NCBI RefSeq assembly: GCF_018141105.1
Contig: NZ_CP054839.1
Span: forward strand, 7,009,411-7,073,410
Source of the DNA: Saccharopolyspora erythraea
Lineage (GTDB): Bacteria; Actinomycetota; Actinomycetes; Mycobacteriales; Pseudonocardiaceae
Reading direction: 5' to 3'
DNA: 64,000 nucleotides
Part shown: piece by piece, positions 1-8,608 of the stretch
Layout: the number at the start of each line of letters is the position of its first letter
Numbering within the stretch: position 1 is the first letter of the stretch
Notes under the pieces: model-generated
Seen by the model: only the letters and a program-made list of their open reading frames with translations
Databases searched by the model: none
What the model was told of the DNA's origin: nothing
Position numbers and translations under genes: made by a program

Positions 1-226
1 GGGTGGCGGCGGCCTGTGCTTCCACCGCAACGATGGTGTAGTTGTACTCGCTCCTCCGCCCGATCTCCGGCACCGCCCGGCACAACGACACGGTGGTGTC
101 CCGACCCGATCACTTGCCGTTGTGTCACGCAGAGCGACGAAGCGGTGCGGTGACGGGCTCCTCCGCGGCACGGGCCGGGTCCGAATCAGCACGTTCCCGA
201 CCACGTCCACTGATCCGCTCGATAGT

Positions 227-1195
227 GTGACCCGCGTGTACCGGTACGCGTCGCTGATCGCTGTTCTGCCTCTCGTCCTCATGGTCGCCGGATGTTCGGC
301 CGGAACGGAGAAAACCACCGGGCAGCGGGAGACCGTGCCGGTCGCCAAACCCGACGTCGAGAGCGCGGCGTTCTTCGACGACCGGCTGACGCCCGCGAAG
401 CTGCGGGCGGTCGACCCGTGCGCGCTGCTGCGCGGCACGGACCTGACCGAGTACGGCCAGCCCTCGGGTGACGTGCTCAGCGACCTCGGCGCGTGCTCGA
501 ACTTCATGAAGACCCACGACGGCAAGCCGTTCAACGTCACCCTGTACCTGCAGGCCGACGGGTTCGACTTCAGCAAGCACCGCATCGCCGGGCTGCCCGC
601 CGAGATCACCGCCGACTCCGATCCCTGCTTCGTCCGGGTCGCCTACCAGGGCGCGGAGGGCATCCTGTCGTCGCCGCGGTCGATGCAGCTCCAGCTCGAC
701 ACCGAGCTGCCCGATCCCTGTTCGGCCGCGGTGCAGATCATGCACGAGGTCGTCGAGCAGATCCGCACGAATCCGCCGATCGCCGGGCGCGGTCCGGCCG
801 AGCTGTCCGGGATCGACCCCTGCACGACGCTCGACCCCGTGGTCGTGCGCGACACCGCGATGGGCGTCACGGCGTCGCCGGAGCCCGCCGGGATCTACGC
901 GTGCGACTGGCACGCGGACAACGGCGTGGACCTCAAGGTCGACTTCGCCACCGGCGAGCCGGAGACCGGCACGCTGCCGCCCGCCGACATCGGCGGAGTC
1001 GGGGCGGCCGTGCTGCCGTCGTCGGAGCTGAACAACTGCCGGATCGAGTGGGAGCACCGCCGCACGCCGGCGAACGTCAACGGCATCGAACGCGTCCAGG
1101 TGCAGGTCTACAACAACAACAAGATCCCGATGGACGCGTGCGCGAACGCGTTGAACGCGGCACGGGCGGTGAAGTCGAAGCTTCCGGTCGGCTGA
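227..1195 (+). CDS. DUF3558-type lipoprotein
   Basis: Predicted secreted lipoprotein of about 322 residues. The N-terminus has a short basic n-region, a hydrophobic stretch and a lipobox ending VAGC, so the mature protein should be lipid-anchored to the outer face of the membrane. The body contains two similar halves, each with a D-P-C motif (VDPCALL near residue 70 and IDPCTTL about 135 residues later) and paired cysteines, which is the pattern of the actinobacterial DUF3558 family. Function is not known. I chose a GTG start at 227 because it places two arginines directly before the hydrophobic core; GTG at 236 is equally possible, and the longer frame from 122 gives no signal-peptide-like N-terminus. 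Nothing is recognisable in the first 226 bases of the window. Confidence 0.75.
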   Translation: MTRVYRYASLIAVLPLVLMVAGCSAGTEKTTGQRETVPVAKPDVESAAFFDDRLTPAKLRAVDPCALLRGTDLTEYGQPSGDVLSDLGACSNFMKTHDGKPFNVTLYLQADGFDFSKHRIAGLPAEITADSDPCFVRVAYQGAEGILSSPRSMQLQLDTELPDPCSAAVQIMHEVVEQIRTNPPIAGRGPAELSGIDPCTTLDPVVVRDTAMGVTASPEPAGIYACDWHADNGVDLKVDFATGEPETGTLPPADIGGVGAAVLPSSELNNCRIEWEHRRTPANVNGIERVQVQVYNNNKIPMDACANALNAARAVKSKLPVG

Positions 1196-1219
1196 GCGGA
1201 GACCGCGGCCGGGCGGGTC

Positions 1220-1274
1220 GGCTCCCGGGCCGACGGCTCCCGGGCCGACGGCTCCCGGGCCGACGGCTCCCGGA
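1220..1274. repeat. 15-bp tandem repeat, 3.7 copies
   Basis: The unit GGCTCCCGGGCCGAC is repeated perfectly at 1220, 1235 and 1250, followed by a partial copy to 1274. It lies 25 bases after the stop of the DUF3558 gene and directly before a copy of a dispersed 53-bp repeat. Each unit contains the palindrome CCCGGG. No gene covers it. Confidence 0.85.
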
Positions 1275-1280
1275 GCGAGA

Positions 1281-1333
1281 AGGCGGCTGAGGTTCCGCCA
1301 AGCGCCCAACTACGCAAGCCACACCTGAAACAC
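1281..1333 (-). repeat. Dispersed 53-bp repeat, copy A
   Basis: On the minus strand this stretch matches 22603-22655 on the plus strand at 45 of 53 positions without a gap. It starts GTGTTTCAGGTGTGGCTTGC and ends AACCTCAGCCGCCT. Here the frame that is open in copy B is interrupted by TAG, so a coding origin is doubtful. It sits between the DUF3558 gene and the terminator of the symporter operon. Confidence 0.75.
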
Positions 1334-1374
1334 GTCCCAGGCCACGGCTCGCTCTCACCTCACCCTCGACAGCA

Positions 1375-1414
1375 CGAAGCGCCGCACCCCGCCGGAGCGG
1401 GACGCGGCGCTTCG
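1375..1414 (-). terminator. Terminator hairpin after the symporter operon
   Basis: A perfect 11-bp inverted repeat (CGAAGCGCCGC at 1375-1385 and GCGGCGCTTCG at 1404-1414) with an 18-nt loop lies 8 bases past the stop of the minus-strand small membrane protein gene. There is no T-tract, which is common for actinobacterial terminators. Confidence 0.6.
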
Positions 1415-1422
1415 CTGTTCGG

Positions 1423-1683
1423 CTACTGCTGCGCGGACTCGTCCGGCACCCTGATCGGCCGCACCCTCGCCCACAGCACGAAGATCGCGGTGAAGACCAG
1501 CATGCCGATGCCGCTCCACAGGTTGATGTTGATGCCCGCCGCCTTCTCGACGTCCTCCGGGCTGGTCGCGGCCAGCCCGACGACCAGCAGCACCAGCCCG
1601 TAGATCGCGAACAGCGCGGCGATGATCACCCGGATGTCGAAGGCACCCGCGGTCTGCCCGGAGCGAGGAGTTTGGTTCGCCAT
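1423..1683 (-). CDS. Small two-helix membrane protein beside symporter
   Basis: An 86-residue protein with two predicted membrane helices (about residues 17-40 and 53-72), a short polar linker and a basic, then acidic C-terminus. It starts 14 bases after the symporter gene ends, on the same strand, with an AGGAGG ribosome site 8 bases before the ATG, so the two genes are almost certainly one transcript. I do not recognise a named family. Co-transcription with a sodium/solute symporter suggests an accessory or small regulatory subunit; this is inference. Confidence 0.8.
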   Translation of the reverse strand: MANQTPRSGQTAGAFDIRVIIAALFAIYGLVLLVVGLAATSPEDVEKAAGININLWSGIGMLVFTAIFVLWARVRPIRVPDESAQQ

Positions 1684-1697
1684 TGGGTTGCCTCCTG

Positions 1698-3380
1698 TCA
1701 GCCGAAGATGATGTTGAGCAGAATGGTGATCACCAGCACGATCCCGGCGAGCAGGCCCGGCCTGCGGTACCAGCCGGCGTCCTCACCGCTGGTGGAGGCA
1801 GTGCGGGCCGCCTTCGGCGTCAGCGAGTACACCAGCCCCACCAGCTCGGTGTCGGACTTCGGCCGGGTCGCCATGCTGACCAGCACGCTGACCACGATGT
1901 CGACGACGAACGCCGCACCTGCGCCCACGAAGCTCGCGCCCTGGCCCGGGAGGTCGAGCACGCCGCCCTCGGACAGCCCGAACACGGTCACCGCCGCCAG
2001 CGTGCCCAGCACCAGGCCGAGCCAGCCCGCGGTGGGCGTCATCCGCTTCCAGAACATGCCCAGGATGAACGTGGCGAACAGCGGCGCGTTGAAGAACGAG
2101 AACAGCTGCTGCAGGTAGTCCATCAGGTTCGAGTAGCCGGCGGCGATGAACGCCGTGCCGACCGCGACCACCGTCGCTCCGACGGTCACCGACCGGCCCA
2201 TGTTCAGGTAGTAGTGGTCCGGCTTGTCCTTGACGATGTACGCCTGCCAGATGTCATAGGTGAACACCGTGTTGAACGAGCTCAGGTTCGCCGCCATACC
2301 GGCCATGAACGAGGCGAGCAGACCGGCCAGCGCGATGCCGAGCAGGCCGTTGGGCAGCAGGTCGCGCATCAGCAGCAGCAGCGCGTCGTTGTAGTCCACG
2401 GCGCCCTCACCGCTGGCCTTGTAGGCCGAGAGGTCCGGGACCAGCACCGCCGCGATCATGCCCGGGATGATCACCAGGAACGGGATGAACATCTTGGGGA
2501 ACGCGCCGATGATCGGCGTGCGCTGCGCGGCCGACATGCTCTTGGACGCCATCGCGCGCTGGACCTCGACGAAGTTCGTCGTCCAGTAGCCGAAGGAGAG
2601 CACGAAGCCCAGGCCGAACACCAGCCCGACGACGCTGAGGAAGCTGTTGGTGAAACCGGTCAGCTCGGTGCCCGGCCACGCGGTGAGCTGCTCGGCACCG
2701 CCGGGGCTGGCGGTGACCTTGTCGACCAATCCCTGCCAGCCGCCGACCTTGGTCAGGCCGACGATGGTCAGCGGCAGCAGCGCCGCGACGATCACGAAGA
2801 ACTGCAGCACCTCGTTGTAGATCGCCGCCGACAGCCCGCCCAGCGCGGTGTAGGAGAGCACGATCGCCGCCGCGATCAGCACCGACACCCACAGCGGCCA
2901 GCCCAGCAGCACGTTGACGATGCTGGCCAGCAGGTAGAGGTTCACACCGGCGATCAGCACCTGCGCGACCGCGAAGCTGATGCCGTTGACCAGGTGCGCG
3001 GGTTTGCCGAAGCGCCGCAGCATGAACTCGGGAACGCTGCGGACCTTCGAGCCGTAGTAGAACGGCATCATCACGATGCCGAGGAACAGCATCGCGGGAA
3101 CGGCGCCGATCCAGAAGTAGTGCATGGTCGGCATGCCGTACTCGGCGCCGTTGGCCGACATGCCGATGATCTCGATCGCGCCGAGGTTGGCCGCGATGAA
3201 GGCCAGACCGGTCACCCACGCCGGCAACGCCCGCCCGGACAGGAAGAAGTCCAGGCTTGTGGAGACCGAGCGACGCGCGAGATAGCCGATTCCGAGCACG
3301 AACACGAAGTAGACCGCGAGCAGCACGTAATCCACGGCGCTCGCGTCGAGCCGCAGCTCTACCTGGGCCAGCACCTGCAC
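1698..3380 (-). CDS. Sodium:solute symporter (SSS family)
   Basis: A 560-residue multi-spanning membrane protein of the sodium:solute symporter family (the SglT/Mgl type that carries sugars or polyols with sodium). The N-terminal helix is followed by the family signature around residues 60-100 (GLAFIAANLGAIEIIG, then the tyrosine-rich AEYGMPTMHYFW), and the central FGYWTTNFVEVQRAMASKS segment is typical of sugar symporters of this family. About 13-14 hydrophobic segments can be counted. Start is GTG at 3380, with GGAGG 9 bases upstream. The small membrane protein gene follows at once. Substrate cannot be fixed from sequence; glucose or a related sugar is the best guess. Confidence 0.88.
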   Translation of the reverse strand: MQVLAQVELRLDASAVDYVLLAVYFVFVLGIGYLARRSVSTSLDFFLSGRALPAWVTGLAFIAANLGAIEIIGMSANGAEYGMPTMHYFWIGAVPAMLFLGIVMMPFYYGSKVRSVPEFMLRRFGKPAHLVNGISFAVAQVLIAGVNLYLLASIVNVLLGWPLWVSVLIAAAIVLSYTALGGLSAAIYNEVLQFFVIVAALLPLTIVGLTKVGGWQGLVDKVTASPGGAEQLTAWPGTELTGFTNSFLSVVGLVFGLGFVLSFGYWTTNFVEVQRAMASKSMSAAQRTPIIGAFPKMFIPFLVIIPGMIAAVLVPDLSAYKASGEGAVDYNDALLLLMRDLLPNGLLGIALAGLLASFMAGMAANLSSFNTVFTYDIWQAYIVKDKPDHYYLNMGRSVTVGATVVAVGTAFIAAGYSNLMDYLQQLFSFFNAPLFATFILGMFWKRMTPTAGWLGLVLGTLAAVTVFGLSEGGVLDLPGQGASFVGAGAAFVVDIVVSVLVSMATRPKSDTELVGLVYSLTPKAARTASTSGEDAGWYRRPGLLAGIVLVITILLNIIFG

Positions 3381-3759
3381 GCTACCCCACCTCCAGACCC
3401 AACAAAGTCAAACGATAATCACCACTCTTGCGGCAGCAGCCGGACAGTACCGCACAGTGGGATCAGTCACACCGGCCCGATATCATTTCGTTGGATCCTG
3501 ACACTAAATCGATCCGGGCGACTCCGCTGGGTAGCCGAATTCGCAGGACAGATCGGTCACGTCCGGCCACTCGGGTGAGCGGCAGCGAGGCCGGCGAAGC
3601 GACCAACACAAGGCGACACCGTCGAACACGCGGAGGGCTCCGGCAGCCCGGGGGGCCATGCGAGTGATTGCCGGAATGTCGGCTCCCCACAACGGAAAAC
3701 CGGGGCGTAGCGTGACGGTACGGGTACACCAGCACACTCGCGGTGACCGAGGGGGAACT

Positions 3760-4521
3760 GTGAACGCCCGGATCGACCTGGCGATCATCGCCGGCCTCGA
3801 AGGACCACCGGCCGCGGTACCGGAGCAGCGTCTCCGGCGGAGTTCGCGGGCGTCGGCGGAGACGGCAGCGGGAGCGGCGGAGGCGGCGGAGGCCGCCGAC
3901 GCGGCGGGCAGCGCGAACGGCGGCGGAGCGGCTGGGAGCGCGGGTGCGGCTGGAGCGGCCGAGCCGGCGAAGCCGGGGGAGGCGCAGCGGCCGCCGGAGC
4001 GGTCCTCGGGGCGATGGTTCCCCAGGGTGCCGCGGCAGCGGGCGGGCCGGGACTCACGGCCGTCGGCGGAGCGGCCGGAGCGAGATCCGGCCACGACGGC
4101 GCGGACGCGCGACTCGTCGCAGCCCGCGGAAACGGCGGAAGCACGGAAGACCTCGGGGCCGGCGAAGGCCCGGAAGACGGCGGGGCCAGCAGGGGACCGG
4201 AAACCGGCGAAGGCTCAGACGACGGCGGGGGCGAGCGGTTCGGCGAGTGCGCCGGGTACCTCCGGCTCGGCGGGCTCCGGCCCAGCGGACTCTTCGGCGG
4301 ACTCTTCGGCGGAAGGAACACGGCTGCCCGCGGGCCGGGATCAGCAACGGAGGCAGGCGGTTCCGGCCCGTGCCGAGCCGAGCGCGGAGCCTACGGCGGC
4401 CCAGGTCGGGTTGCTGCGCTATGCGAGCGCCCTGATCACCGGCCACCTCGCGCCGCCCACGGTCCCGAGTCCCCGCGCCTGCGGTGGCGCTTCCCGCGCA
4501 CAGCAGCGCGACCGCCGCTGA
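3760..4521 (+). CDS. Ala/Pro/Arg-rich disordered hypothetical protein
   Basis: A 253-residue frame with strong G/C bias at third positions and a GTG start preceded by GAGGGGGAA. Only the ends look ordered: the first 20 residues (NARIDLAIIAGLEGPPAAVP) and a short C-terminal helix (AAQVGLLRYASALITGHLAPP). Between them the protein is almost entirely Ala, Pro, Arg, Ser, Gly, Glu and Lys, with a DSSADSSAEG repeat near residue 195 and lysine-spaced K-A-R-K-T and A-K-A motifs. No domain is recognisable. The composition would be compatible with a linker or nucleic-acid-associated protein, but I assign no function. Other frames here are also open because of the base composition, so the coding call is moderate. 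Confidence 0.5.
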   Translation: MNARIDLAIIAGLEGPPAAVPEQRLRRSSRASAETAAGAAEAAEAADAAGSANGGGAAGSAGAAGAAEPAKPGEAQRPPERSSGRWFPRVPRQRAGRDSRPSAERPERDPATTARTRDSSQPAETAEARKTSGPAKARKTAGPAGDRKPAKAQTTAGASGSASAPGTSGSAGSGPADSSADSSAEGTRLPAGRDQQRRQAVPARAEPSAEPTAAQVGLLRYASALITGHLAPPTVPSPRACGGASRAQQRDRR

Positions 4522-4551
4522 GCGCGCTCGAATCGGCCGTCCGGCGCGGGT

Positions 4552-5112
4552 CTAGCCCATGCCCACACCCCGGAGCAGGGTGTCCACGACCCGGGTCGCA
4601 AGCGCGTCGGTGTCGCCGTCGTCGCGCCCTTCCTGGGCGGCCTCGTGGATCAGGGCGTAGTACACGCGGCGAGCCCACTCCGGGTCGGCGTCCGCGCGCA
4701 GCACGCCGTCCACCTGCGCCCGGCGGAACAGGCGCAGGCACTTCTTGCGCACCTCGTCGTGGATCCGCTCCACCTCCGGGTCGGCCGAGTTCATCCGGCT
4801 CATCGCGAAGCCCCAGCCGATCTTGACCCGGAGCACGTTCGCGGTGACCTGGTAGAGCGCGACCAGCGGAGGCGTGGTGTCCGACCGGGCCTCGTCCACC
4901 GCGGCGGCGAACCGCCGGGCCGCCCAGGCCGACATGGCCTCGACCAGCGCCTCGCGGCTGGCGAACCGCCGGTGCACCGTCGTCCTCGCGACCCCGGCCG
5001 CCTCGGCGACCTGCGCCATCGTCGCGGCCGGGTTCCGCGCCAGCACGCGCTCGGCGGCCTCCAGGATCGCCAGCGCGGTCCGCTCCGAATCGGCTCGCAT
5101 CGCTCGGCTCAC
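4552..5112 (-). CDS. TetR-family transcriptional regulator
   Basis: About 186 residues. The N-terminal helix-turn-helix (TALAILEAAERVLARNPA, then MAQVAEAAGVARTTVHRRFASREALVEAM) is a standard TetR DNA-binding domain; the rest is the helical ligand/dimer domain. The gene is divergent from the SDR dehydrogenase gene at 5245, 132 bases away, so it probably represses that gene and itself. Start: GTG at 5112 has GGAGG four bases upstream; ATG at 5100 is an alternative with a 13-base spacing. A longer frame reaches 5184 but adds no plausible domain. Confidence 0.85.
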   Translation of the reverse strand: MSRAMRADSERTALAILEAAERVLARNPAATMAQVAEAAGVARTTVHRRFASREALVEAMSAWAARRFAAAVDEARSDTTPPLVALYQVTANVLRVKIGWGFAMSRMNSADPEVERIHDEVRKKCLRLFRRAQVDGVLRADADPEWARRVYYALIHEAAQEGRDDGDTDALATRVVDTLLRGVGMG

Positions 5113-5244
5113 CACGCCTCCCTTCACGCCGACGCCGGACCGAAGGCTACCGCAATGTCCTAATTCCAAGAGTACTTGCGTCATCGTGTTGCATCTCTAG
5201 CGTTTTTAGCGACACCTCAGACGCAACTTTGGGAGGCGGGTCCC

Positions 5245-6021
5245 ATGGACATGCACCTCAACGGCAGGACCGCCGTGGTCACCGGGGCGAGCCGCGGCAT
5301 CGGGCTCGCGATCGTCCGCGCGCTGACCGCCGAAGGCATGGCGGTCGTCGCCGGAGCACGCACCAGCACCCCCGAACTGGAAGCGACCGGAGCACGGATC
5401 GTCCGCGCCGACCTGGCCACCCCGGACGGCCCGCGGGCACTCGTCGAGCAGGCGGGGGACGTCGACCTGCTGGTCAACAACGTCGGCGGTGGCGATGTCG
5501 GATCCAGTGGCGGCAGGGGCGGCGTGACTGGTGGCGGCATCGTCGGGGGTTTCCTGGACGTCGCCGACGAGCACTGGCAGCACCTGTTCGACGTGAACTT
5601 CTTCAGCGCCGTCCGCGCCGCCCGCGCGGCGCTGCCCGGGCTGATGCGGCGAAAGGGCGCGATCATCAACATCTCGTCCATCGGCGCGCGCATGCCGCAC
5701 TCCGGGCCGATCGGCTACACGACGGCGAAAGCCGCGCTCACCGCGTTCAGCAAGGCGATCGCGGAGGAGTTCGGCCCGCGTGGCGTGCGCGTCAACACCG
5801 TCTCACCGGGCGCGGCTCGCACCCCGATGTGGGAGGCCCCGGACGGTTACGGAGCACAGCTCGCGGAGTCGATGGAGATCCCGCACGGGCAGTTGCTGGC
5901 CGGGCTTCCGGACGCGACGGGCGTGAGCACGGGCCGCTTCGTCGAGCCCGACGAGGTTGCGGCGCTGGTGACCTTCCTCGCCTCACCGAACGCGCCGAGC
6001 ATCTCGGCGCGGACCACGTGA
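5245..6021 (+). CDS. SDR-family oxidoreductase, 3' end frameshifted
   Basis: Short-chain dehydrogenase/reductase. The Rossmann glycine motif TGASRGIG is near residue 18, NNVGGG near 80, the catalytic Ser (SSIGARM) near 148 and the Y-x-x-x-K pair (YTTAKAA) near 161, so the active site is intact. ATG at 5245 has GGGAGG 8 bases upstream. The frame stops at 6021 after SISARTT, whereas the +1 frame continues GADHVIDGNTLKVA to a stop at 6050, which is the usual SDR C-terminal strand. Adding one G in the GG at 6006-6007 joins the two exactly. The protein as read lacks its final strand, which normally contributes to the dimer and cofactor pocket. Either a recent mutation or a sequence error. Divergent from a TetR gene. 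Confidence 0.85.
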   Translation: MDMHLNGRTAVVTGASRGIGLAIVRALTAEGMAVVAGARTSTPELEATGARIVRADLATPDGPRALVEQAGDVDLLVNNVGGGDVGSSGGRGGVTGGGIVGGFLDVADEHWQHLFDVNFFSAVRAARAALPGLMRRKGAIINISSIGARMPHSGPIGYTTAKAALTAFSKAIAEEFGPRGVRVNTVSPGAARTPMWEAPDGYGAQLAESMEIPHGQLLAGLPDATGVSTGRFVEPDEVAALVTFLASPNAPSISARTT

Positions 6022-6174
6022 TCGACGGCAACACCCTCAAGGTGGCGTGAACACCCAGGCGGCAGCGGCACGTCGGGGTACGGCGCACACGGCGGATGGA
6101 GCGGCGCGGCCTCTGGCGTGCGGAGCGGCGGGGCACACCGCGGGCGGGGCGTCTCCTCGCCGGGGCGTGGGGCG

Positions 6175-6834
6175 TCAGAAGAGGCGGAACTCGTCGGGTT
6201 CGATGCCGCGGAGCTTGTCGTAGTCGAGGACGACGCAGCGGATTCCCCGGTCCTCGGCGAGCGTGCGCGCCTGCGGCTTGATCTGCTGCGCGGCGAAGAC
6301 ACCGGTCACCGGCGAGAGCAGCGGGTCACGGTTGAGCAGCTCCAGGTACCTGGTGAGCTGCTCGACGCCGTCGATCTCGCCCCGGCGCTTGATCTCCACC
6401 GCCACGCTCGCACCGTCGGCGTCGCGGCACATCAGGTCCACCGGCCCGATCGCGGTCGGGAACTCGCGCCGCACCAGCGACCAGCCGTCGCCGAGGGTGG
6501 TGACGTGCTCGGCGAGCAGCTCCTGCAGGTGCGCCTCGACACCGTCCTTGACCAGCCCGGGCTCCACCCCCAGCTCGTGCTTGGAGTCGTGCATGACCTC
6601 GTCGATGGAGATCACCAGCTTCTCCCCCGCCTTGTTCTGGACCGTCCAGACCCCCGGGTCCTCGATCAGCCAGCACGGCGGACTCATCCAGTTCAGCGGT
6701 TTGTAGGCGCGGTCGTCGGAGTGCACGGACACCGAACCGTCGGCCTTCACCAGCAGCAGGCGCTGCGCCATCGGGAGGTGGGCGGTGAGCCGCCCCACGT
6801 AGTCGACCTGGCAACGGGCAATGACAAGACGCAC
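6175..6834 (-). CDS. nucS: Endonuclease NucS (EndoMS), mismatch-specific
   Basis: 219 residues, the usual length. NucS makes double-strand cuts at mismatched bases and carries the non-canonical mismatch repair of actinobacteria and many archaea, which lack MutS/MutL. The N-terminal half is the DNA-binding dimer domain; the C-terminal half is a PD-(D/E)XK nuclease with visible catalytic residues Asp133 (GPVDLMCRD), Glu147 and Lys149 (VAVEIKR) and the following GVEQLTRY helix. The last residues, DEFRLF, match the C-terminal clamp-binding motif through which NucS is activated by the beta sliding clamp. It stands alone between the SDR gene and a divergent permease gene. Confidence 0.95.
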   Translation of the reverse strand: MRLVIARCQVDYVGRLTAHLPMAQRLLLVKADGSVSVHSDDRAYKPLNWMSPPCWLIEDPGVWTVQNKAGEKLVISIDEVMHDSKHELGVEPGLVKDGVEAHLQELLAEHVTTLGDGWSLVRREFPTAIGPVDLMCRDADGASVAVEIKRRGEIDGVEQLTRYLELLNRDPLLSPVTGVFAAQQIKPQARTLAEDRGIRCVVLDYDKLRGIEPDEFRLF

Positions 6835-6935
6835 CCGGCACAGGGTACGGACGACGATCTCCGTCCCCGATCGGGGACGCCCGCGGCCGAGGCTGCGCCC
6901 GGGTCATCCCAAGGAGTGAGCTACCGTTCGCCCTC

Positions 6936-8390
6936 GTGTCGTTCGCTCGAAGCCTGCTACGGGTCAAACCAGCCGAGCAACTCGCCGACGAGGGCTCGCA
7001 CACCCAGCTCCACCGCACCCTCGGCCTGGTGCCGCTGGTGGCGCTGTCGGTGGGCGCGACCCTCGGCACCGGCATCTTCGTGGTGCTCGCCGAAGCGGCC
7101 CCCGCCGCCGGGCCCGCGGTGGTCGTGTCGTTCGTGCTGGCCGGACTCGCGGCCCTGTGCTCCGCGCTGTCCTACGCCGAGCTCGCGGGCAGCGTGCCGG
7201 TCTCCGGCTCGGCCTACTCCTACACCTACGCGACCCTCGGCGAGCTGGTCGCCTGGATCTGCGGCTGGTGCCTGCTGCTGGAGTACGGCGTCTCGGTCGC
7301 CGCGGTGGCGGTCGGCTGGGGCGGCTACCTCAACGAGTTCCTGCAGGGCACGATCGGGATGCGCATCCCCGACGCGCTGGCCGCGCCGCCCGGCGAAGGC
7401 GGAGTGGTCAACGTCCCGGCGGCCCTGGTGGTCCTGCTGGCGATGAGCGTCCTGCTGATGAACGTGCGCGAGAGCGGACGGGTCACCACCGTCACGACGC
7501 TGCTCAAGATCGCGGTGCTGGTCTTCTTCGTGGCGGTGGCGATCACCGCGTTCAACTCCGACAACATGACGCCGTTCGCCCCCGCCGGCTTCGCGGGCAT
7601 CTCGGCGGGCGCCTCGGCGGTCTTCTTCTCCTTCATCGGCTTCGACGCGGCGTCGACGGCGGGCGAGGAAGCGCGCAACCCCAGGCGCGACCTGCCCCGC
7701 GCGATCATGCTCTCGCTGGCCATCGTCACCGCGATCTACGTGCTCGTCGCCTTCGCGGCGGTCGGAGCGGTCGGCACGCAGGTCCTCGGCGACTCCGACG
7801 CCTCCCTTGCGACGGCGCTGCAGGTGGTCACCGGCCAGGGCTGGCCGTCGGTCGTGCTCGCCCTCGGAGCGGTCATCGCCATCGCGTCGGTGGTGCTGAC
7901 GGTGCTCTACGGGCAGACGCGCATCCTCGTGTCGATGTCGCGCGACGGGCTCATGCCGCCGATGCTGGCGAAGGTCAACCGGCGCGCCGTACCAGCGCGC
8001 AACACCCTGCTGGTCGGCGTCGCGGTGGCGGTGCTGGCCGCCGTCGTGCCGCTCAACCAGCTCGCGGAAGCCACCAGCATCGGCACCCTCGTCGCCTTCG
8101 GGCTGGTCAACATCGGGGTGCTGATCCTGCGGCGCACCCGCCCCGAGCTGGAGCGCAGCTTCCGCACTCCGCTCATGCCGCTGGTACCGCTGCTCGGACT
8201 GGCGCTGTGCGTGTACCTGATCGGCGGTCTGGACTGGATCACGTGGATCACGTTCGGCATCTGGACGGTGCTCGGTCTCATCGTCTACTTCGGCTACGGG
8301 CACCGGCGGTCGAAGCTGAACGGCCTCGGTGCCGGTGCCGGCGGCGAGGACGGCGACGGTGATGGGGCGGAGGTCCGCTCGAAGGGGTGA
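6936..8390 (+). CDS. APC-family amino acid permease
   Basis: 484 residues, about 12-14 membrane helices, of the amino acid-polyamine-organocation superfamily, closest in style to the cationic amino acid transporters. The first helix carries the family motif GATLGTGIFVVLA near residues 38-50, and the FSFIGFDAASTAGEEARNPRRDLPRAI segment near 230 is the conserved helix 6 region that binds substrate. A polar Gly/Asp-rich tail follows the last helix. The GTG start is poorly supported: the only purine-rich site (AAGGAG at 6911-6916) is 19 bases away. Divergent from nucS with about 100 bases between. Confidence 0.88.
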   Translation: MSFARSLLRVKPAEQLADEGSHTQLHRTLGLVPLVALSVGATLGTGIFVVLAEAAPAAGPAVVVSFVLAGLAALCSALSYAELAGSVPVSGSAYSYTYATLGELVAWICGWCLLLEYGVSVAAVAVGWGGYLNEFLQGTIGMRIPDALAAPPGEGGVVNVPAALVVLLAMSVLLMNVRESGRVTTVTTLLKIAVLVFFVAVAITAFNSDNMTPFAPAGFAGISAGASAVFFSFIGFDAASTAGEEARNPRRDLPRAIMLSLAIVTAIYVLVAFAAVGAVGTQVLGDSDASLATALQVVTGQGWPSVVLALGAVIAIASVVLTVLYGQTRILVSMSRDGLMPPMLAKVNRRAVPARNTLLVGVAVAVLAAVVPLNQLAEATSIGTLVAFGLVNIGVLILRRTRPELERSFRTPLMPLVPLLGLALCVYLIGGLDWITWITFGIWTVLGLIVYFGYGHRRSKLNGLGAGAGGEDGDGDGAEVRSKG

Positions 8391-8480
8391 CGCCGCGGCG
8401 GGCTGGCGTTGCGGGCTGGCGCGGCGGGTCGCCTTCAGCGGGCGGGTCCATTGGCCCCTTGGCATTGGACCGGTCGGTTT

Positions 8481-8608
8481 ACCGGCGGGGTTGAGCCGGG
8501 TGGCATCACCGGCGGAAGTTGAGCCGAGCGTCACCGGCAGGAGTTGAGGCGGGCGGGTCACCGGCGCAAGTTTGAGCCGGGCGTCACCCGCGGGAGTTGA
8601 GGCGCGCG
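8481..8608. repeat. Five imperfect 25-27 bp tandem repeats
   Basis: The core (T)CACCGGCGG-AGTTGAGCCGGGC recurs with starts near 8481, 8508, 8533, 8560 and 8586. The last copy contains the stop codon and final codons (LNSRG) of the minus-strand sigma factor gene, so the array looks like repeated duplication of that gene's 3' end into the spacer. The remaining spacer back to the permease stop at 8390 shows only short GGCTGGCG-like runs. Confidence 0.75.

Noticed and set aside
122-226. Upstream extension of the DUF3558 frame
   Set aside because: It would put 35 polar residues before the signal peptide and has no ribosome site.
6051-6174. Spacer between the SDR gene and nucS
   Set aside because: Searched for a terminator between the convergent genes; only short GGCG-rich runs are present and no clean hairpin.
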